Assembly (NCBI RefSeq): GCF_025685565.1
Contig: NZ_JAGSYE010000001.1
Span: 2,046,001-2,110,000 of the forward strand
Direction of reading: 5' to 3'
Source of the DNA: Granulicella aggregans
Lineage (GTDB): Bacteria > Acidobacteriota > Terriglobia > Terriglobales > Acidobacteriaceae
DNA length: 64,000 bases
The first letter of the stretch is position 1. Each line of letters starts with the position of its first letter. Below the pieces are notes generated by a model that made no database searches, was not told where the DNA came from, and was given only the letters and a program-made list of their open reading frames with translations. Below are positions 33,533 to 41,687 of this stretch, piece after piece. The position numbers and the translations under genes were made by a program.

Positions 33533-34762
33533 CTACTGGATAGCTAGTGGCTCTTTTCGACGGAGCAGAACGTAGGCTCCTACGAGAGCCGCGATGCATC
33601 CTGCAAGCGCCGCAATACCGAGTGTCCAGCGCGGGCCGAAGTGGTTGGCGACCCAGCCGAGGATGGGAGCGCCAATGGTCATTCCGCCAAGTCCCATTCC
33701 GAGTCTCAAGGCCATGACTCTTCCTCGCATGGAGCGTTCTGTCGCAAGCTGCATGATGCTGTTGGTGCCATTGGCGAAGATCAATACAGCTGCGCCGCTG
33801 AGCGCGAGAGCTGCGGCGAAGGTCCAGTATCCAGGAGAGAATGCGCCGAAGGTGCATCCCAGAGCGAAGACTGCGGCTCCGGCGAGGAGAGAGGCTGGGC
33901 TTGCTCGTTTCTGAGAAGCAGCGAAGAGAGCTCCTGAGAGAGTGCCTACGGCCATGATGGAGGAGAGCAGCCCGAAGCCTTGTGCGTCGGAGTGAAAGAC
34001 GTTGACGGCCATGGTGGAGATGAAGATGGGAAAGTTGAAGCCAAAGGTGCCGATGAGCAACAGCATGAGAAGGATCGCCCTGAGGTCTGGCTTGCCCCAG
34101 ACGTAGCGAAGTCCCTCGCGAAATCCGGAGGCGCTGCGATGTGCTCTTGCGCTGGCGCGCAGTTCGGAGAGGCGGAAGAAGGCCATCGACAGCAGAACGG
34201 CTGCGAAGGAGAGGCCGTTGAGAAGGAACGCCCATCCTATGCCGACCCTTGCGATGAGCAGACCGGCGACGGCGGGACCGATCATCTGGGCCGCGTTGAA
34301 TGAGGTCGAGTTCAGTGCGACGGCGTTGGGTAGATCCTCGTCCCCGACCATCTCCGCGACGAAAGTCTGTCGCACCGGAGCGTCGAGCGCGGCTGCCGAA
34401 CCCGACAGGAAGGCGAAGACGTAGACATGCCAGAGGCGGACGACTCCCGCGATGGTGAGAACTCCCAGCGCGAGGGCAAGCACGCCCATGGTTGCCTGGG
34501 TAAGTAGTAATAGCTTGCGCTGGTTGAGGCGGTCGGCGGCCGAACCTGTCCATGGCAGGAAGAGGAGCTGCGGCGCAAACTGGAGGCCCATCACGATGCC
34601 TAGCGCGGAAGCATCGTGATGGGTGAGTTGCGTGAGCACAAGCCAGTCCTGGGCGACGCGCTGGATCCAGGTGCCGATGTTGGAGATCAGGCTGCCCGCT
34701 GTCCATAGGCGAAAGTTGAAGCTCTTGAGAGATCGAAAGATGCCGGGTACTGTTTTCTTCAT
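33533..34762 (-). CDS. MFS exporter (EntS/MFS_3 type)
   Basis: 409 residues, twelve membrane helices. NFRLWTAGSLISNIGTWIQRVAQDWLVLTQLTHH and the loop GSAADRLNQRKLLL (the MFS motif A region), then ALDAPVRQTFVAEMVG and LPNAVALNSTSFNAAQMIGPAVAG, are typical of the MFS_3/EntS exporter branch. Members export siderophores or small drugs. It is the last gene of an operon: its start overlaps the stop of the small membrane protein by four bases (ATGA). Confidence 0.88.
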   Translation of the reverse strand: MKKTVPGIFRSLKSFNFRLWTAGSLISNIGTWIQRVAQDWLVLTQLTHHDASALGIVMGLQFAPQLLFLPWTGSAADRLNQRKLLLLTQATMGVLALALGVLTIAGVVRLWHVYVFAFLSGSAAALDAPVRQTFVAEMVGDEDLPNAVALNSTSFNAAQMIGPAVAGLLIARVGIGWAFLLNGLSFAAVLLSMAFFRLSELRASARAHRSASGFREGLRYVWGKPDLRAILLMLLLIGTFGFNFPIFISTMAVNVFHSDAQGFGLLSSIMAVGTLSGALFAASQKRASPASLLAGAAVFALGCTFGAFSPGYWTFAAALALSGAAVLIFANGTNSIMQLATERSMRGRVMALRLGMGLGGMTIGAPILGWVANHFGPRWTLGIAALAGCIAALVGAYVLLRRKEPLAIQ

Positions 34763-35088
34763 GGGCGCGAAGGCGCATTGCCGCCGTGGAAGTGTCCGAA
34801 GTGACGTGCAGCAAAGAGGCTGATGAGCAGCGCTCCGAGAGCGAACGCGAGGATGTGGCTTGTTGCGCGCGCATCAAAGATGCCGACGTGGGCTATCAGC
34901 AGATAACCCACCGCTGCGTTGAAGAATCCCCAGATGACGTTGACCGTTGATGAGGAGAGGCCTATGCCGGAAGGTTTGGCGAAGGGAGTCTGGAAGGCAC
35001 GCCCCATCGTGCCGGAGACAAGATGAGGAATGGCGTTTGCGGCAAAGATTCCGCCAAAGAAGTAGGAGACAAGCCAGGGCCAGGTCAT
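34759..35088 (-). CDS. small membrane protein, four-helix type
   Basis: 109 residues with three to four hydrophobic helices: LVSYFFGGIFAANAIPHLVSG, VNVIWGFFNAAVGYLLI and ILAFALGALLISLFA. NAIPHLVSGTMGR is the kind of conserved loop seen in small uncharacterised integral membrane proteins. A clear AAAGGAG nine bases before the ATG supports the start. It lies between the isochorismatase-like gene and the MFS gene, overlapping the first by 215 bp in another frame and the second by four bases. No function can be given. Confidence 0.75.
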   Translation of the reverse strand: MTWPWLVSYFFGGIFAANAIPHLVSGTMGRAFQTPFAKPSGIGLSSSTVNVIWGFFNAAVGYLLIAHVGIFDARATSHILAFALGALLISLFAARHFGHFHGGNAPSRP

Positions 35089-35680
35089 GATGCAGCGCTC
35101 CTTTGTTTCGACATGTTTCTGACAGGGTTTCGAGCAGCGAGATAATCTCTGTCGTTAACCCTGTTTCGCCGAGGCGAGGGAAGACGTTTATGAGGCTGTA
35201 TTGGTGTGCCTCCGAGCGAATGTCGGTCATTGCGTCGGTTGCGAGGGTTACATTGAATCCCTGCTCGTAGGCCTGCCGGGCGGTGGCTTCCACGCCGACC
35301 GATGTTGCGATCCCGGTTACGACGACCTGGGTGATGCCTCGGGCCCTGAGCTGTTTCTCAAGGTCTGTTGTCGCGAAGGCTCCCCAGCTTCGCTTGGTGA
35401 CGACGAGGTCGTTCGGCTGTTGATCGAGTTCCGGGAGAAGATCGGTCCAGCCATCAGGAAATGACATGTTGGTGCGCGGACCCTGCTCCGTCCGGCCCGG
35501 TGCCCGGCCCGCTACGTTGACCAGCACTACGGAAAGCTTCTTTGCGCGGAAGATATTTAGCAGAGCGCGCGTCCGGTCGATGATCCCGGCGATGGGATGA
35601 AGGAAGTCGCCAGTGGCGATGCCTTTCTGCAGGTCAATGACGATCAACGCGGTGTTGGGGTCGAGTGTTGTGACTGGCAT
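34874..35680 (-). CDS. isochorismatase-family cysteine hydrolase with an out-of-frame tail
   Basis: 268 codons as open, but only residues 1 to about 186 fit the family. ALIVIDLQKGI holds the catalytic Asp, VVTKRSWGAF the Lys, and QVVVTGIATSVGVEATARQA corresponds to the usual nucleophile loop, with a Ser or Thr where isochorismatases themselves lack the Cys of nicotinamidases. The end FPRLGETGLTTEIISLLE is where relatives stop. The last 80 residues are Arg/Leu/His-rich and overlap the next gene. In the third frame a TGA overlaps the next ATG, so a small frameshift near 35100-35150 would give a normal 197-residue protein. The substrate is unknown. Confidence 0.75.
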   Translation of the reverse strand: MPVTTLDPNTALIVIDLQKGIATGDFLHPIAGIIDRTRALLNIFRAKKLSVVLVNVAGRAPGRTEQGPRTNMSFPDGWTDLLPELDQQPNDLVVTKRSWGAFATTDLEKQLRARGITQVVVTGIATSVGVEATARQAYEQGFNVTLATDAMTDIRSEAHQYSLINVFPRLGETGLTTEIISLLETLSETCRNKGALHHDLALACLLLLWRNLCRKRHSSSCLRHDGACLPDSLRQTFRHRPLLINGQRHLGILQRSGGLSADSPRRHL

Positions 35681-35718
35681 GAGTCTGGTTTCCTCGGTGT
35701 TAGAGCGGACAGAGCGGT

Positions 35719-36171
35719 TCAGTCCTCGACGAGTCTGGTGAGCAGCTGGAGCGCGGCCTGAAGTTGCTTCTGCTCCTGGATGGAGAGCTTCCGGGAGATG
35801 GTTGTGGTGAGCCAGTCCTGGCTCGCGGCCCGGCGGTCTTCAACCCACTTCAGGTATTTGGGCGTGAGAGACATCAGGGTTTGGCGACCGTCGCTGGGGT
35901 CGGGCGTGCCACGCACGAGGCCGGACGTCTGCAGCGGCGTCACGATGGCGCTCATGGACTGCGGGCGCATGCCTTCAACCCGCGCCAGACTGGATACGGT
36001 GGCCGCACCGTCTTGTTCGAGGCGAAGAAGAACGGAGGCCTGTGACGGGGTCAGATCGTTGTCGCCACCCTGCTCGCGCACGCGTTGCTTGAGCTTGCGG
36101 AATATCGCACGGAGTTCAGAGGCAAGCGTCCAGGCGAGTTTGGGTTGCGGAGATGACTTTCGAAGGCTCAC
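35719..36171 (-). CDS. MarR-family transcriptional regulator
   Basis: 150 residues from a GTG at 36171; the frame is open to 36231 but that part contains the operator-like repeats. The winged helix reads LTPSQASVLLRLEQDGAATVSSLARVEGMRPQSMSAIVTPLQTSGLVRGTPDPSDGRQTLMSLT, with the wing DPSDGR that is diagnostic of MarR. No ribosome site is obvious, so the start is uncertain and may be leaderless. It precedes the isochorismatase/membrane protein/MFS genes by 38 bp on the same strand, so it probably heads and controls that operon. Confidence 0.87.
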   Translation of the reverse strand: MSLRKSSPQPKLAWTLASELRAIFRKLKQRVREQGGDNDLTPSQASVLLRLEQDGAATVSSLARVEGMRPQSMSAIVTPLQTSGLVRGTPDPSDGRQTLMSLTPKYLKWVEDRRAASQDWLTTTISRKLSIQEQKQLQAALQLLTRLVED

Positions 36172-36186
36172 GAGAGCAATATCGCA

Positions 36187-36222
36187 TATATACAGTTTAG
36201 CTGTAAAGTTTGTCTGTATATA
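36187..36222. promoter_or_regulatory. MarR operator candidate
   Basis: Inverted TATATACAG (36187-36195) and CTGTATATA (36214-36222), with a third half-site CTGTA at 36201-36205 that pairs with the inner TACAG. It lies just upstream of the likely marR start and would block its promoter. Confidence 0.65.
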
Positions 36223-36381
36223 CTGAAGCATTCCTTTGGCCGGTTATCTCGTTGTCTTGCGGCGGGAAACGTTCGCACCGCATTGTTACTGTTCCGGCAA
36301 TGGAATGCGTGTATACTCAGCGCGATTCGGCTCTGCTATTTTTTGCGAGAGATTTACATCGCGACTCTGGAGACTCCCCCG

Positions 36382-37332
36382 ATGAAGCAACGAATTCTGG
36401 CATTGATCGTCATTGCAACTCTGTGCGCCGCACAGCCTGCTTTCGCATGGTTCAACGGCGGGCACGAGCTTGCCGCCTATATCGCTTACCAAAAGCTGAC
36501 GCCTGCGACCCGCGCGCGTGTGGATGCGCTGATCAAGCTGAATCCCATGTATGGGCAGTGGACCGTAGATGTGGAGAACAGCAGGAAGCCGCTGGTTGCT
36601 TTCATGAAGGCCGCGACCTGGGCGGACTGCATCAAGCAGGCGAGCTGCGCGGCTGGTTACACGAGCGATGGTGGCAACACGCCTCCTGGCAATCCAACTG
36701 ACGATCAGAACATCGGGTATGCCGACAAGCTGATGCACCAGTACTGGCACTTCGTCGATACTCCTTACTCGGCCGGAGCGCCGGGCCAGCCGGCGAAGAC
36801 GCCCAATGCGTTGACCGAGATTGAGAAGCTGTCGGCTGCGATCGAGACGGATGAGTCTGACGACATCAAGTCGTACGATCTTGTCTGGCTGGAGCACCTG
36901 GTGGGGGACATTCATCAGCCACTTCATGCGACGTCGCGGTTCACCGTGAATCACCCGCAGGGCGATGCAGGAGGTAACTTCATCTACTTCTGTGCCAAGC
37001 CGTGTAGCGATGAACTGCACGCTTACTGGGATGGATTGTTCGGCGATACGCCTACTATTCAGCAGCTTTCAGAGAACGCGACAGTTCTGCTCGGCCATCC
37101 CAAGCCTGCGGGAGCGGAGTCTCTCGATGTTGCATCGTGGGTCACGGGCAGCTTCGACTTCGCCAAATCAGCCGTCTACACGACGCCGATCAGCGAGGAC
37201 AATGATCCGACGGTGAAGCTTTCTCCACGCCCGGATGCGCACTATCGGTCGGAGGCAAATCGCGTTGCCAATGAACAGATCCTCAGGGCTGGCTACCGCC
37301 TGGCGAATCTGCTGAATACAAAGCTCAAGTAG
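36382..37332 (+). CDS. secreted S1/P1-type nuclease
   Basis: 316 residues. The signal peptide (RILALIVIATLCAAQPAFA) is predicted to be cut before Trp23, which supplies the N-terminal amine that binds zinc in this family. Further zinc ligands are visible: His28 in NGGHELA, the Asp in TWADCIK, the His in YWHFVDTPY, and the cluster EHLVGDIHQPLHA with GDAGGN. The enzyme cuts single-stranded DNA/RNA and removes 3'-phosphates outside the cytoplasm, perhaps for phosphate scavenging. An earlier in-frame ATG at 36283 only adds unrelated residues before the signal. Divergent from marR. Confidence 0.9.
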   Translation: MKQRILALIVIATLCAAQPAFAWFNGGHELAAYIAYQKLTPATRARVDALIKLNPMYGQWTVDVENSRKPLVAFMKAATWADCIKQASCAAGYTSDGGNTPPGNPTDDQNIGYADKLMHQYWHFVDTPYSAGAPGQPAKTPNALTEIEKLSAAIETDESDDIKSYDLVWLEHLVGDIHQPLHATSRFTVNHPQGDAGGNFIYFCAKPCSDELHAYWDGLFGDTPTIQQLSENATVLLGHPKPAGAESLDVASWVTGSFDFAKSAVYTTPISEDNDPTVKLSPRPDAHYRSEANRVANEQILRAGYRLANLLNTKLK

Positions 37333-37349
37333 ACTGCAGCGCTAACGAT

Positions 37350-37745
37350 TCAGGATCGATGGGCGAAGGCGACCGACGGGCCAGCGGTTTGGTCGGCTTC
37401 GTCCCCGAGATTCATGGCGGCGATGAGACCGCTCTTCATGGTGAAGAGGTGAAGGACTTCGCTGGCTGCGAGCACGTCACCTTGAAGGCTCTTGACGAGT
37501 TGATGCACCTGGACCCGAACCCTGTCTCCACCTTCTTCGATCATCGCGAGTGGTTCGACGTGGGGATCGAACTCGGCCCATTGCCGTGTCCAATAGGCGC
37601 GGATCTCTTCTTTACCGAAGATTTTGCCGCCCTCGGAAGCCTTGGGCCAGCTCACGTCTTCGGTCATCAGTGCCAGGGCACCGGCGATGTCGCGCTGGTT
37701 GAATGCGGTGTAGGCCTGCTCGATGATCGTGTTGGTGTCGGCCAT
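37350..37745 (-). CDS. SnoaL/NTF2-like protein
   Basis: 131 residues. IIEQAYTAFNQRDIAGALALMTEDVSW is the standard first helix and strand of SnoaL-like cone-shaped folds, followed by GGKIFGKEEIRAYWTRQWAEFDPHVEPL. Such proteins bind or isomerise small hydrophobic molecules, but no catalytic Asp/His pair can be assigned. It is monocistronic, tail to tail with the nuclease gene and divergent from the nitroreductase gene with 109 bp between. Confidence 0.8.
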   Translation of the reverse strand: MADTNTIIEQAYTAFNQRDIAGALALMTEDVSWPKASEGGKIFGKEEIRAYWTRQWAEFDPHVEPLAMIEEGGDRVRVQVHQLVKSLQGDVLAASEVLHLFTMKSGLIAAMNLGDEADQTAGPSVAFAHRS

Positions 37746-37854
37746 TTATCCTCCCTGTGACGTTTGCGTTGAACTCGATTCTTATTATCGGGTCAGAGTG
37801 CGATTCAGACGAATCGTACGTGTGCTCTGACTCATCCCTTACGCAGGAGAGACA

Positions 37855-38469
37855 ATGGAAAACCTCGAAGAAATTAAGCGCGCGCCGGCGGAACTTGGAA
37901 TTCACGATTTGATTGCGAGCCGGTGGTCGCCGCGGGCCTTCAGCGATAAGCCTGTGAGCGCTGACGATCTGACCAAGATCTTTGCAGCCGCTTCATGGGC
38001 GGCTTCTTCCACTAATGAGCAGCCGTGGCGGTTTCTGATTGGTCGCAAGGGGGATGAGACGTTCGCGAAGATCCTCGATTCACTGGTTGAGTTCAACCAG
38101 TCGTGGGCGAAGAGTGCTCCGGTGCTGGTGCTTTCGGTAGGAAAGCTGACTTTTTCGCCTGGTCCGTATGGTGGCGGGGCGAACGTTTACGCGTTGCATG
38201 ATACTGGGGCAGCTTCGGCGAATATGTCGCTACAGGCTGCGGCGCTCGGATTGCATACGCATGGGATGGGAGGATTCGACAGAGAGAAGGCGCGGGCGAG
38301 CTTCGGGATTCCGGAGGACTTTGAGATTGGGGCGGTTTGGGCGCTGGGGTATCTGGGAGAGCCGGGCTCGCTGCCGGAGGGGCTGAAGGCTCGGGAGCTG
38401 GCGGAACGGACGCGCAAGCCGGTGGAGGAGTTTGTGTTTCGGGAGTGGGAGGTTGCGGCGGAGTTGTAA
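37855..38469 (+). CDS. nitroreductase-family FMN oxidoreductase
   Basis: 204 residues. The FMN-binding start SRWSPRAFSDKPVSADDLTKIFAAASWAASSTNEQPWRFLI (the RxSxRxF and SxxNxQPW motifs) is unmistakable. GAASANMSLQAAALGLHTHGMGGF is the second conserved region. It reduces nitro or quinone compounds with NAD(P)H; the physiological substrate is not shown. GGAGAG precedes the ATG. It is monocistronic and followed by a hairpin and a family A repeat. Confidence 0.88.
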   Translation: MENLEEIKRAPAELGIHDLIASRWSPRAFSDKPVSADDLTKIFAAASWAASSTNEQPWRFLIGRKGDETFAKILDSLVEFNQSWAKSAPVLVLSVGKLTFSPGPYGGGANVYALHDTGAASANMSLQAAALGLHTHGMGGFDREKARASFGIPEDFEIGAVWALGYLGEPGSLPEGLKARELAERTRKPVEEFVFREWEVAAEL

Positions 38470-38510
38470 CGGTCTAGCAGCTTCAGGCCGGACTAGGAGG
38501 TGGTACCAGG

Positions 38511-38549
38511 GTTCCCACATCTGGCGATGAAGAGCGCCAGATGTGGAAC
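38511..38549. repeat. hairpin after the nitroreductase gene
   Basis: Perfect 12-bp arms CCACATCTGGCG (38515-38526) and CGCCAGATGTGG (38535-38546) with an 8-base loop, extended by GTT/AAC at the ends. It may act as a terminator between the convergent nitroreductase and gcvT genes. It shares CCCACATCTGGCG with 29762-29774 and CCCACATCT with the family C repeat. Confidence 0.65.
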
Positions 38550-38558
38550 TCTGCAAGA

Positions 38559-38580
38559 GCAGATTCCCTTCGGGAATGAC
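38559..38580. repeat. dispersed repeat family A, short palindromic variant
   Basis: Core identical to the copies at 29699 and 52734 (GATTCCCTTCGGGAATGAC). It lies between the hairpin above and the gcvT stop. Confidence 0.8.
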
Positions 38581-38588
38581 AAAACAAA

Positions 38589-39743
38589 TTACGTGGTTTT
38601 CTTCGGGCGTTTGTAGAAGGGGAGCGGTACTACCTTGGCGGGGACTAGTTGGCCGCGGATCTCTACTGCTAGCTCTGTGTCGACAGCGGTGTAGTCGAGC
38701 GGGACGAAGGCCATGGCGATGGCCTTCTTGAGGAAGGGTGAGGGGCCGCCGCTGGTGATCTCGCCGATGCGTTCGCCAGAGGGCGTGGCTACGGGGTAGC
38801 CGTCGCGACCGAAGCCTCGGCCGGTGATTTCGAGGCCGACTAGTTTGCGCTCGGGGCCGCGGGCTTCCTGGATGGCGAGGAGGGCGTCCTTGCCGACGAA
38901 GCTGGGCTTGTCGAGCTTGGCGTAGCGGCCGAGGTTGGCCTCGAAGACGTTGATCGTGTCGGAGATCTCGTGGCCGTAGAGGGCCATGCCGGCTTCGAGG
39001 CGGAGGGTGTTGCGTGCGCCCAGGCCGCAGGGGAGGATGCCGAACTCGGCGCCGGCTTCGAGGACCTCGTTCCAGACGCGCTCGCTGGTGGTTTCGTCCG
39101 AGGGGATGTAGATCTCGAAGCCGTCTTCGCCGGTATACCCCGTGCGGGCGATCATGACGTTGTAGAGATTGCCGGACTTGAGCGTGAGCTGGCCCCAGGT
39201 GAACCAGTAGTTCTTGATGGTGGAGAGGTCTGTATTTGTGAGTTTTTGCAGGGTTTCAGCCGCTCGGGGGCCCTGGATAGCTAGCTGGGTGTAGTAGTCG
39301 GAGAAGTCGTTGATGTGGACCGAGGGCATGTGGCCGATGGTCTGGCGGACCCACTGGATGTCCTTCTCGCGGGTGCCGGCGTTGATGACGATGAGGTAGT
39401 CATTGTCGGAGAGCTTGTGGACGATCACGTCGTCGACGAAGGTGCCGTTGGGGTAGAGCATGGCGGAGTAGTGGGCCTGACCGATCTGGAGCTTCGAGGC
39501 GTCGTTCATGCAGAGCTGCTGGACGGCGGCGAGGGAGCCGGGGCCGCGGAGCTGGATGTCGCCCATGTGGGAGACGTCGAAGAGGCCGACGGCGGTGCGG
39601 ACGGCGAGGTGCTCGGCGGTGAGGCCGGAGTATTCGACGGGCATGTCCCAGCCGCCGAAGTCGACCATTTTTGCTTTGCAGGAGCGATGGGTGGCGTTTA
39701 GGGCGGTCTTGCGGAGAACGGGAGCAGCGGTGAGAGTGGCCAT
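38589..39743 (-). CDS. gcvT: glycine cleavage system T protein (aminomethyltransferase)
   Basis: 384 residues. It takes the aminomethyl group from lipoyl-H protein, transfers the one-carbon unit to tetrahydrofolate and frees ammonia. MVDFGGWDMPVEYSG, LFDVSHMGDIQLRGP, ARTGYTGEDGFEIYI, LGARNTLRLEAGMALYGHEI (with the folate-contacting Arg) and the C-terminal GEITSGGPSPFLKKAIAMAFV are all family hallmarks. No glycine riboswitch is seen; only 60 bp separate it from the thioredoxin-fold gene upstream, so the two are probably an operon. Confidence 0.95.
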   Translation of the reverse strand: MATLTAAPVLRKTALNATHRSCKAKMVDFGGWDMPVEYSGLTAEHLAVRTAVGLFDVSHMGDIQLRGPGSLAAVQQLCMNDASKLQIGQAHYSAMLYPNGTFVDDVIVHKLSDNDYLIVINAGTREKDIQWVRQTIGHMPSVHINDFSDYYTQLAIQGPRAAETLQKLTNTDLSTIKNYWFTWGQLTLKSGNLYNVMIARTGYTGEDGFEIYIPSDETTSERVWNEVLEAGAEFGILPCGLGARNTLRLEAGMALYGHEISDTINVFEANLGRYAKLDKPSFVGKDALLAIQEARGPERKLVGLEITGRGFGRDGYPVATPSGERIGEITSGGPSPFLKKAIAMAFVPLDYTAVDTELAVEIRGQLVPAKVVPLPFYKRPKKTT

Positions 39744-39803
39744 GTCGATCCTTCGCCGGCGACAGTTGCCGGAGATTTTAGGGTAGCACTTTGGAACGGC
39801 GTT

Positions 39804-40385
39804 TCAGTGCGGGCGGAGCTCGTCGACCTGATGTCGGAGAGCGGCGTAGATGGCGTCGGTGGGTGGGCCTTGAGACTGCCAGCGGACGTCGCCGCGTTCA
39901 TCGACGAGGAGGATGTAAGGAGCATCGGGATTGGAGTAGTGGACGAGGCTGCGCCATGCCGATTCGTTGTCTGTGATGGGCAGGAAGTGAGGCTTGCCGC
40001 GATCGGAGACGGAGGCCTTGATGCGTCCTTCGACGAAGCCGCGAAGCAGCTTGGGGACGGAGGCGAGGACGGGCATCTCGTAGTATGCGACGTTGGGAGA
40101 GTCGTAGAAGTCGCCTGCGAGTTTCTTGCCCCAGGTGGTGACGGCGTCGCGCGAGTCCTGGCTGAAGCCGATGACAAAGATTCCGACCTTGCCGTGTAGC
40201 GCCTGCGGCAGGTCGACCTTTACATCAGCGAATGTGGTTCCGTGGACCGCGGGGATGCGATCTCCGCCTTGGGGAACGGTGGCTGCGCTGAGCGACGCCG
40301 ATAGGGTGACGGTGGCAGCGATGGTCGCGGTTGCGGCACTGAAGCGCTTCCGAGGCCTGAGGGTGGGGTTTCCGGACATGAGCAC
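39804..40385 (-). CDS. exported thioredoxin-fold protein, ATP10-like
   Basis: 193 residues with a hydrophobic N-terminal signal or anchor (TATIAATVTLSASLSAA). GIFVIGFSQDSRDAVTTWGKKL, YYEMPVLASVPKLLRGFVEGRIK and YILLVDERGDVRWQSQGPPTD follow the ATP10/peroxiredoxin-like thioredoxin-fold pattern: FxxxS..., PVL, LLRGF, and a final GxVRWxxxG strand. No CxxC is present, so it is not a classical thiol reductase. It sits directly upstream of gcvT on the same strand. The role is unknown; an assembly-factor function is only by analogy to ATP10. Confidence 0.6.
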   Translation of the reverse strand: MLMSGNPTLRPRKRFSAATATIAATVTLSASLSAATVPQGGDRIPAVHGTTFADVKVDLPQALHGKVGIFVIGFSQDSRDAVTTWGKKLAGDFYDSPNVAYYEMPVLASVPKLLRGFVEGRIKASVSDRGKPHFLPITDNESAWRSLVHYSNPDAPYILLVDERGDVRWQSQGPPTDAIYAALRHQVDELRPH

Positions 40386-40494
40386 TTGGACGTGGAGGGA
40401 CCGGACGTTGTCTTACAAGTCGCCGGGGTGAGGCTGAGAAGTTGAAGTGGAGTCAAAATGCGGGAGCTTAAGTTTCGATATCTCACGCGATCCG

Positions 40495-41022
40495 CTATTT
40501 CCGGTAGGCGCGGACGAAGCTGCTGATGCAGAAGTAGCCGAAGACGGCGGCCATGGCGACGAAGGCGAGGAAGTGGAGGTGGTCGTCGTGGTTGATCGGG
40601 GTGGAATGGAAGTCGGCGCGGTGGGTCCAGGCGGCTTGACCGGCGAAGAGGGCAAAGAGGCCGAAGAAAGAGCCGGTGATCTCCAGCCAGAGCACGCCGG
40701 AGAGCTTCTTGATGGGACTCCAGACGGAGTCTCCGAAGCGCTTGCTGCCCCTGGCGACGTTTCGGCTGGTCTCGCGGGCCTTGACCCGAGCTTGAATGGT
40801 GACGTGCGCGGCTGTACGGGCGGCTTCTGCGATAGGGTCGCTGGCCGGTTGCGCCGCCCGTTGCGTCGAGGAGGCAGGTGGCGCTGGGCGAGGCGGCTGC
40901 GGCGCTGGCTTTCGGACGGGCGTGGGGTTTGGGGCGGTCGCGGCGTCCACGGCACCGGCGATTGCCTTTGCGGCATGGCGGGCACCGAATCCTAACGCGC
41001 GGCCGAAGCGAACGGAGTCCAT
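40495..41022 (-). CDS. hypothetical two-helix membrane protein
   Basis: 175 residues. A Pro/Ala-rich, basic and probably disordered segment (30-65) is followed by an amphipathic region and two membrane helices, LEITGSFFGLFALFAGQAAW and LHFLAFVAMAAVFGYFCISSFV, joined by a short hydrophilic loop (HRADFHSTPINHDDH). Starts DSVRFGRALGFGARHA. No family name can be given. It follows no clear operon, with 109 bp to the ATP10-like gene downstream on the same strand. Confidence 0.65.
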   Translation of the reverse strand: MDSVRFGRALGFGARHAAKAIAGAVDAATAPNPTPVRKPAPQPPRPAPPASSTQRAAQPASDPIAEAARTAAHVTIQARVKARETSRNVARGSKRFGDSVWSPIKKLSGVLWLEITGSFFGLFALFAGQAAWTHRADFHSTPINHDDHLHFLAFVAMAAVFGYFCISSFVRAYRK

Positions 41023-41299
41023 GGGAGAAGTGTAGCGGTTTTGGAGGGCAGCTTGTCAGAGGGAGAGCGAGCGAATGGCGTGCTTGATGCAGAACGGCGG
41101 TCATTTCAGCCGCATACATCCCATTTATCCTCCCAAAAGACGCGAGGATGGATAGGGCACCCGAACCGGTAGGGCGCAGGTCAGATTGCTGGCGCTCTCC
41201 ACTCGCAAGTCAGCGCGACGGCTGCAACGGGAGGCGGCGAGGTGGCATCCCACGTAACTTGCCGGTGTGATGCTCATGTGCCGGTCAGGAGAATACGAG

Positions 41300-41443
41300 A
41301 TGAAGAAGGCTATCTTTTTGATTGGTGGGATTTGCGGTGTTGCCGCGGGAGTTGTCGTTGCCCTCGTGAGGCAGCCCAAGCCGGTAAAGCTTCTGGCACA
41401 TCAACTTGAAGAGGCGTGGGCGGACTACCATACGGTCGCTTGA
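41300..41443 (+). CDS. 47-residue single-pass membrane or exported peptide
   Basis: Too short for usual gene calling but convincing. AGGAG lies seven to eight bases before the ATG. The peptide has a basic start (KK), a Gly/Ala-rich hydrophobic helix (IFLIGGICGVAAGVVVALV) and a C-terminal soluble part PVKLLAHQLEEAWADYHTVA. It resembles YtxH-like small anchors, with a membrane helix followed by a short amphipathic helix. No gene overlaps it. Function unknown. Confidence 0.6.
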   Translation: MKKAIFLIGGICGVAAGVVVALVRQPKPVKLLAHQLEEAWADYHTVA

Positions 41444-41687
41444 CGGGCTGGCCTGGGGCCGTGCGAGATGTTCCTCGAATAGGGCATTGCGGCGGGCGGG
41501 CGACCCGCGTATCGTACATAGAAGTGAAGTGCAGGTCAGCCTTGCACGCAATGCCGTTCCAGCCTAGCTTTGCCCGGCGGAATACCCGATGCGTGGTCAC
41601 TCGCGAGTTCCATCGCAGGACGTTCGATCTCAGTTGGTTCTATTTCGGACGGTTTCGATTGGAACAACAGGCAGCCCGGAGGTGGCA

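Noticed and set aside
33465..34877. 470-codon frame over the MFS gene
   Set aside because: Low-complexity Arg/Ser shadow; the MFS frame is clearly real.
36283..36381. Earlier start for the S1/P1 nuclease
   Set aside because: It would place residues before the signal peptide and spoil the required N-terminal Trp after cleavage.
39744..39803. Possible glycine riboswitch before gcvT
   Set aside because: The gap is only 60 bp, too short for the aptamer; the gene is probably in an operon.
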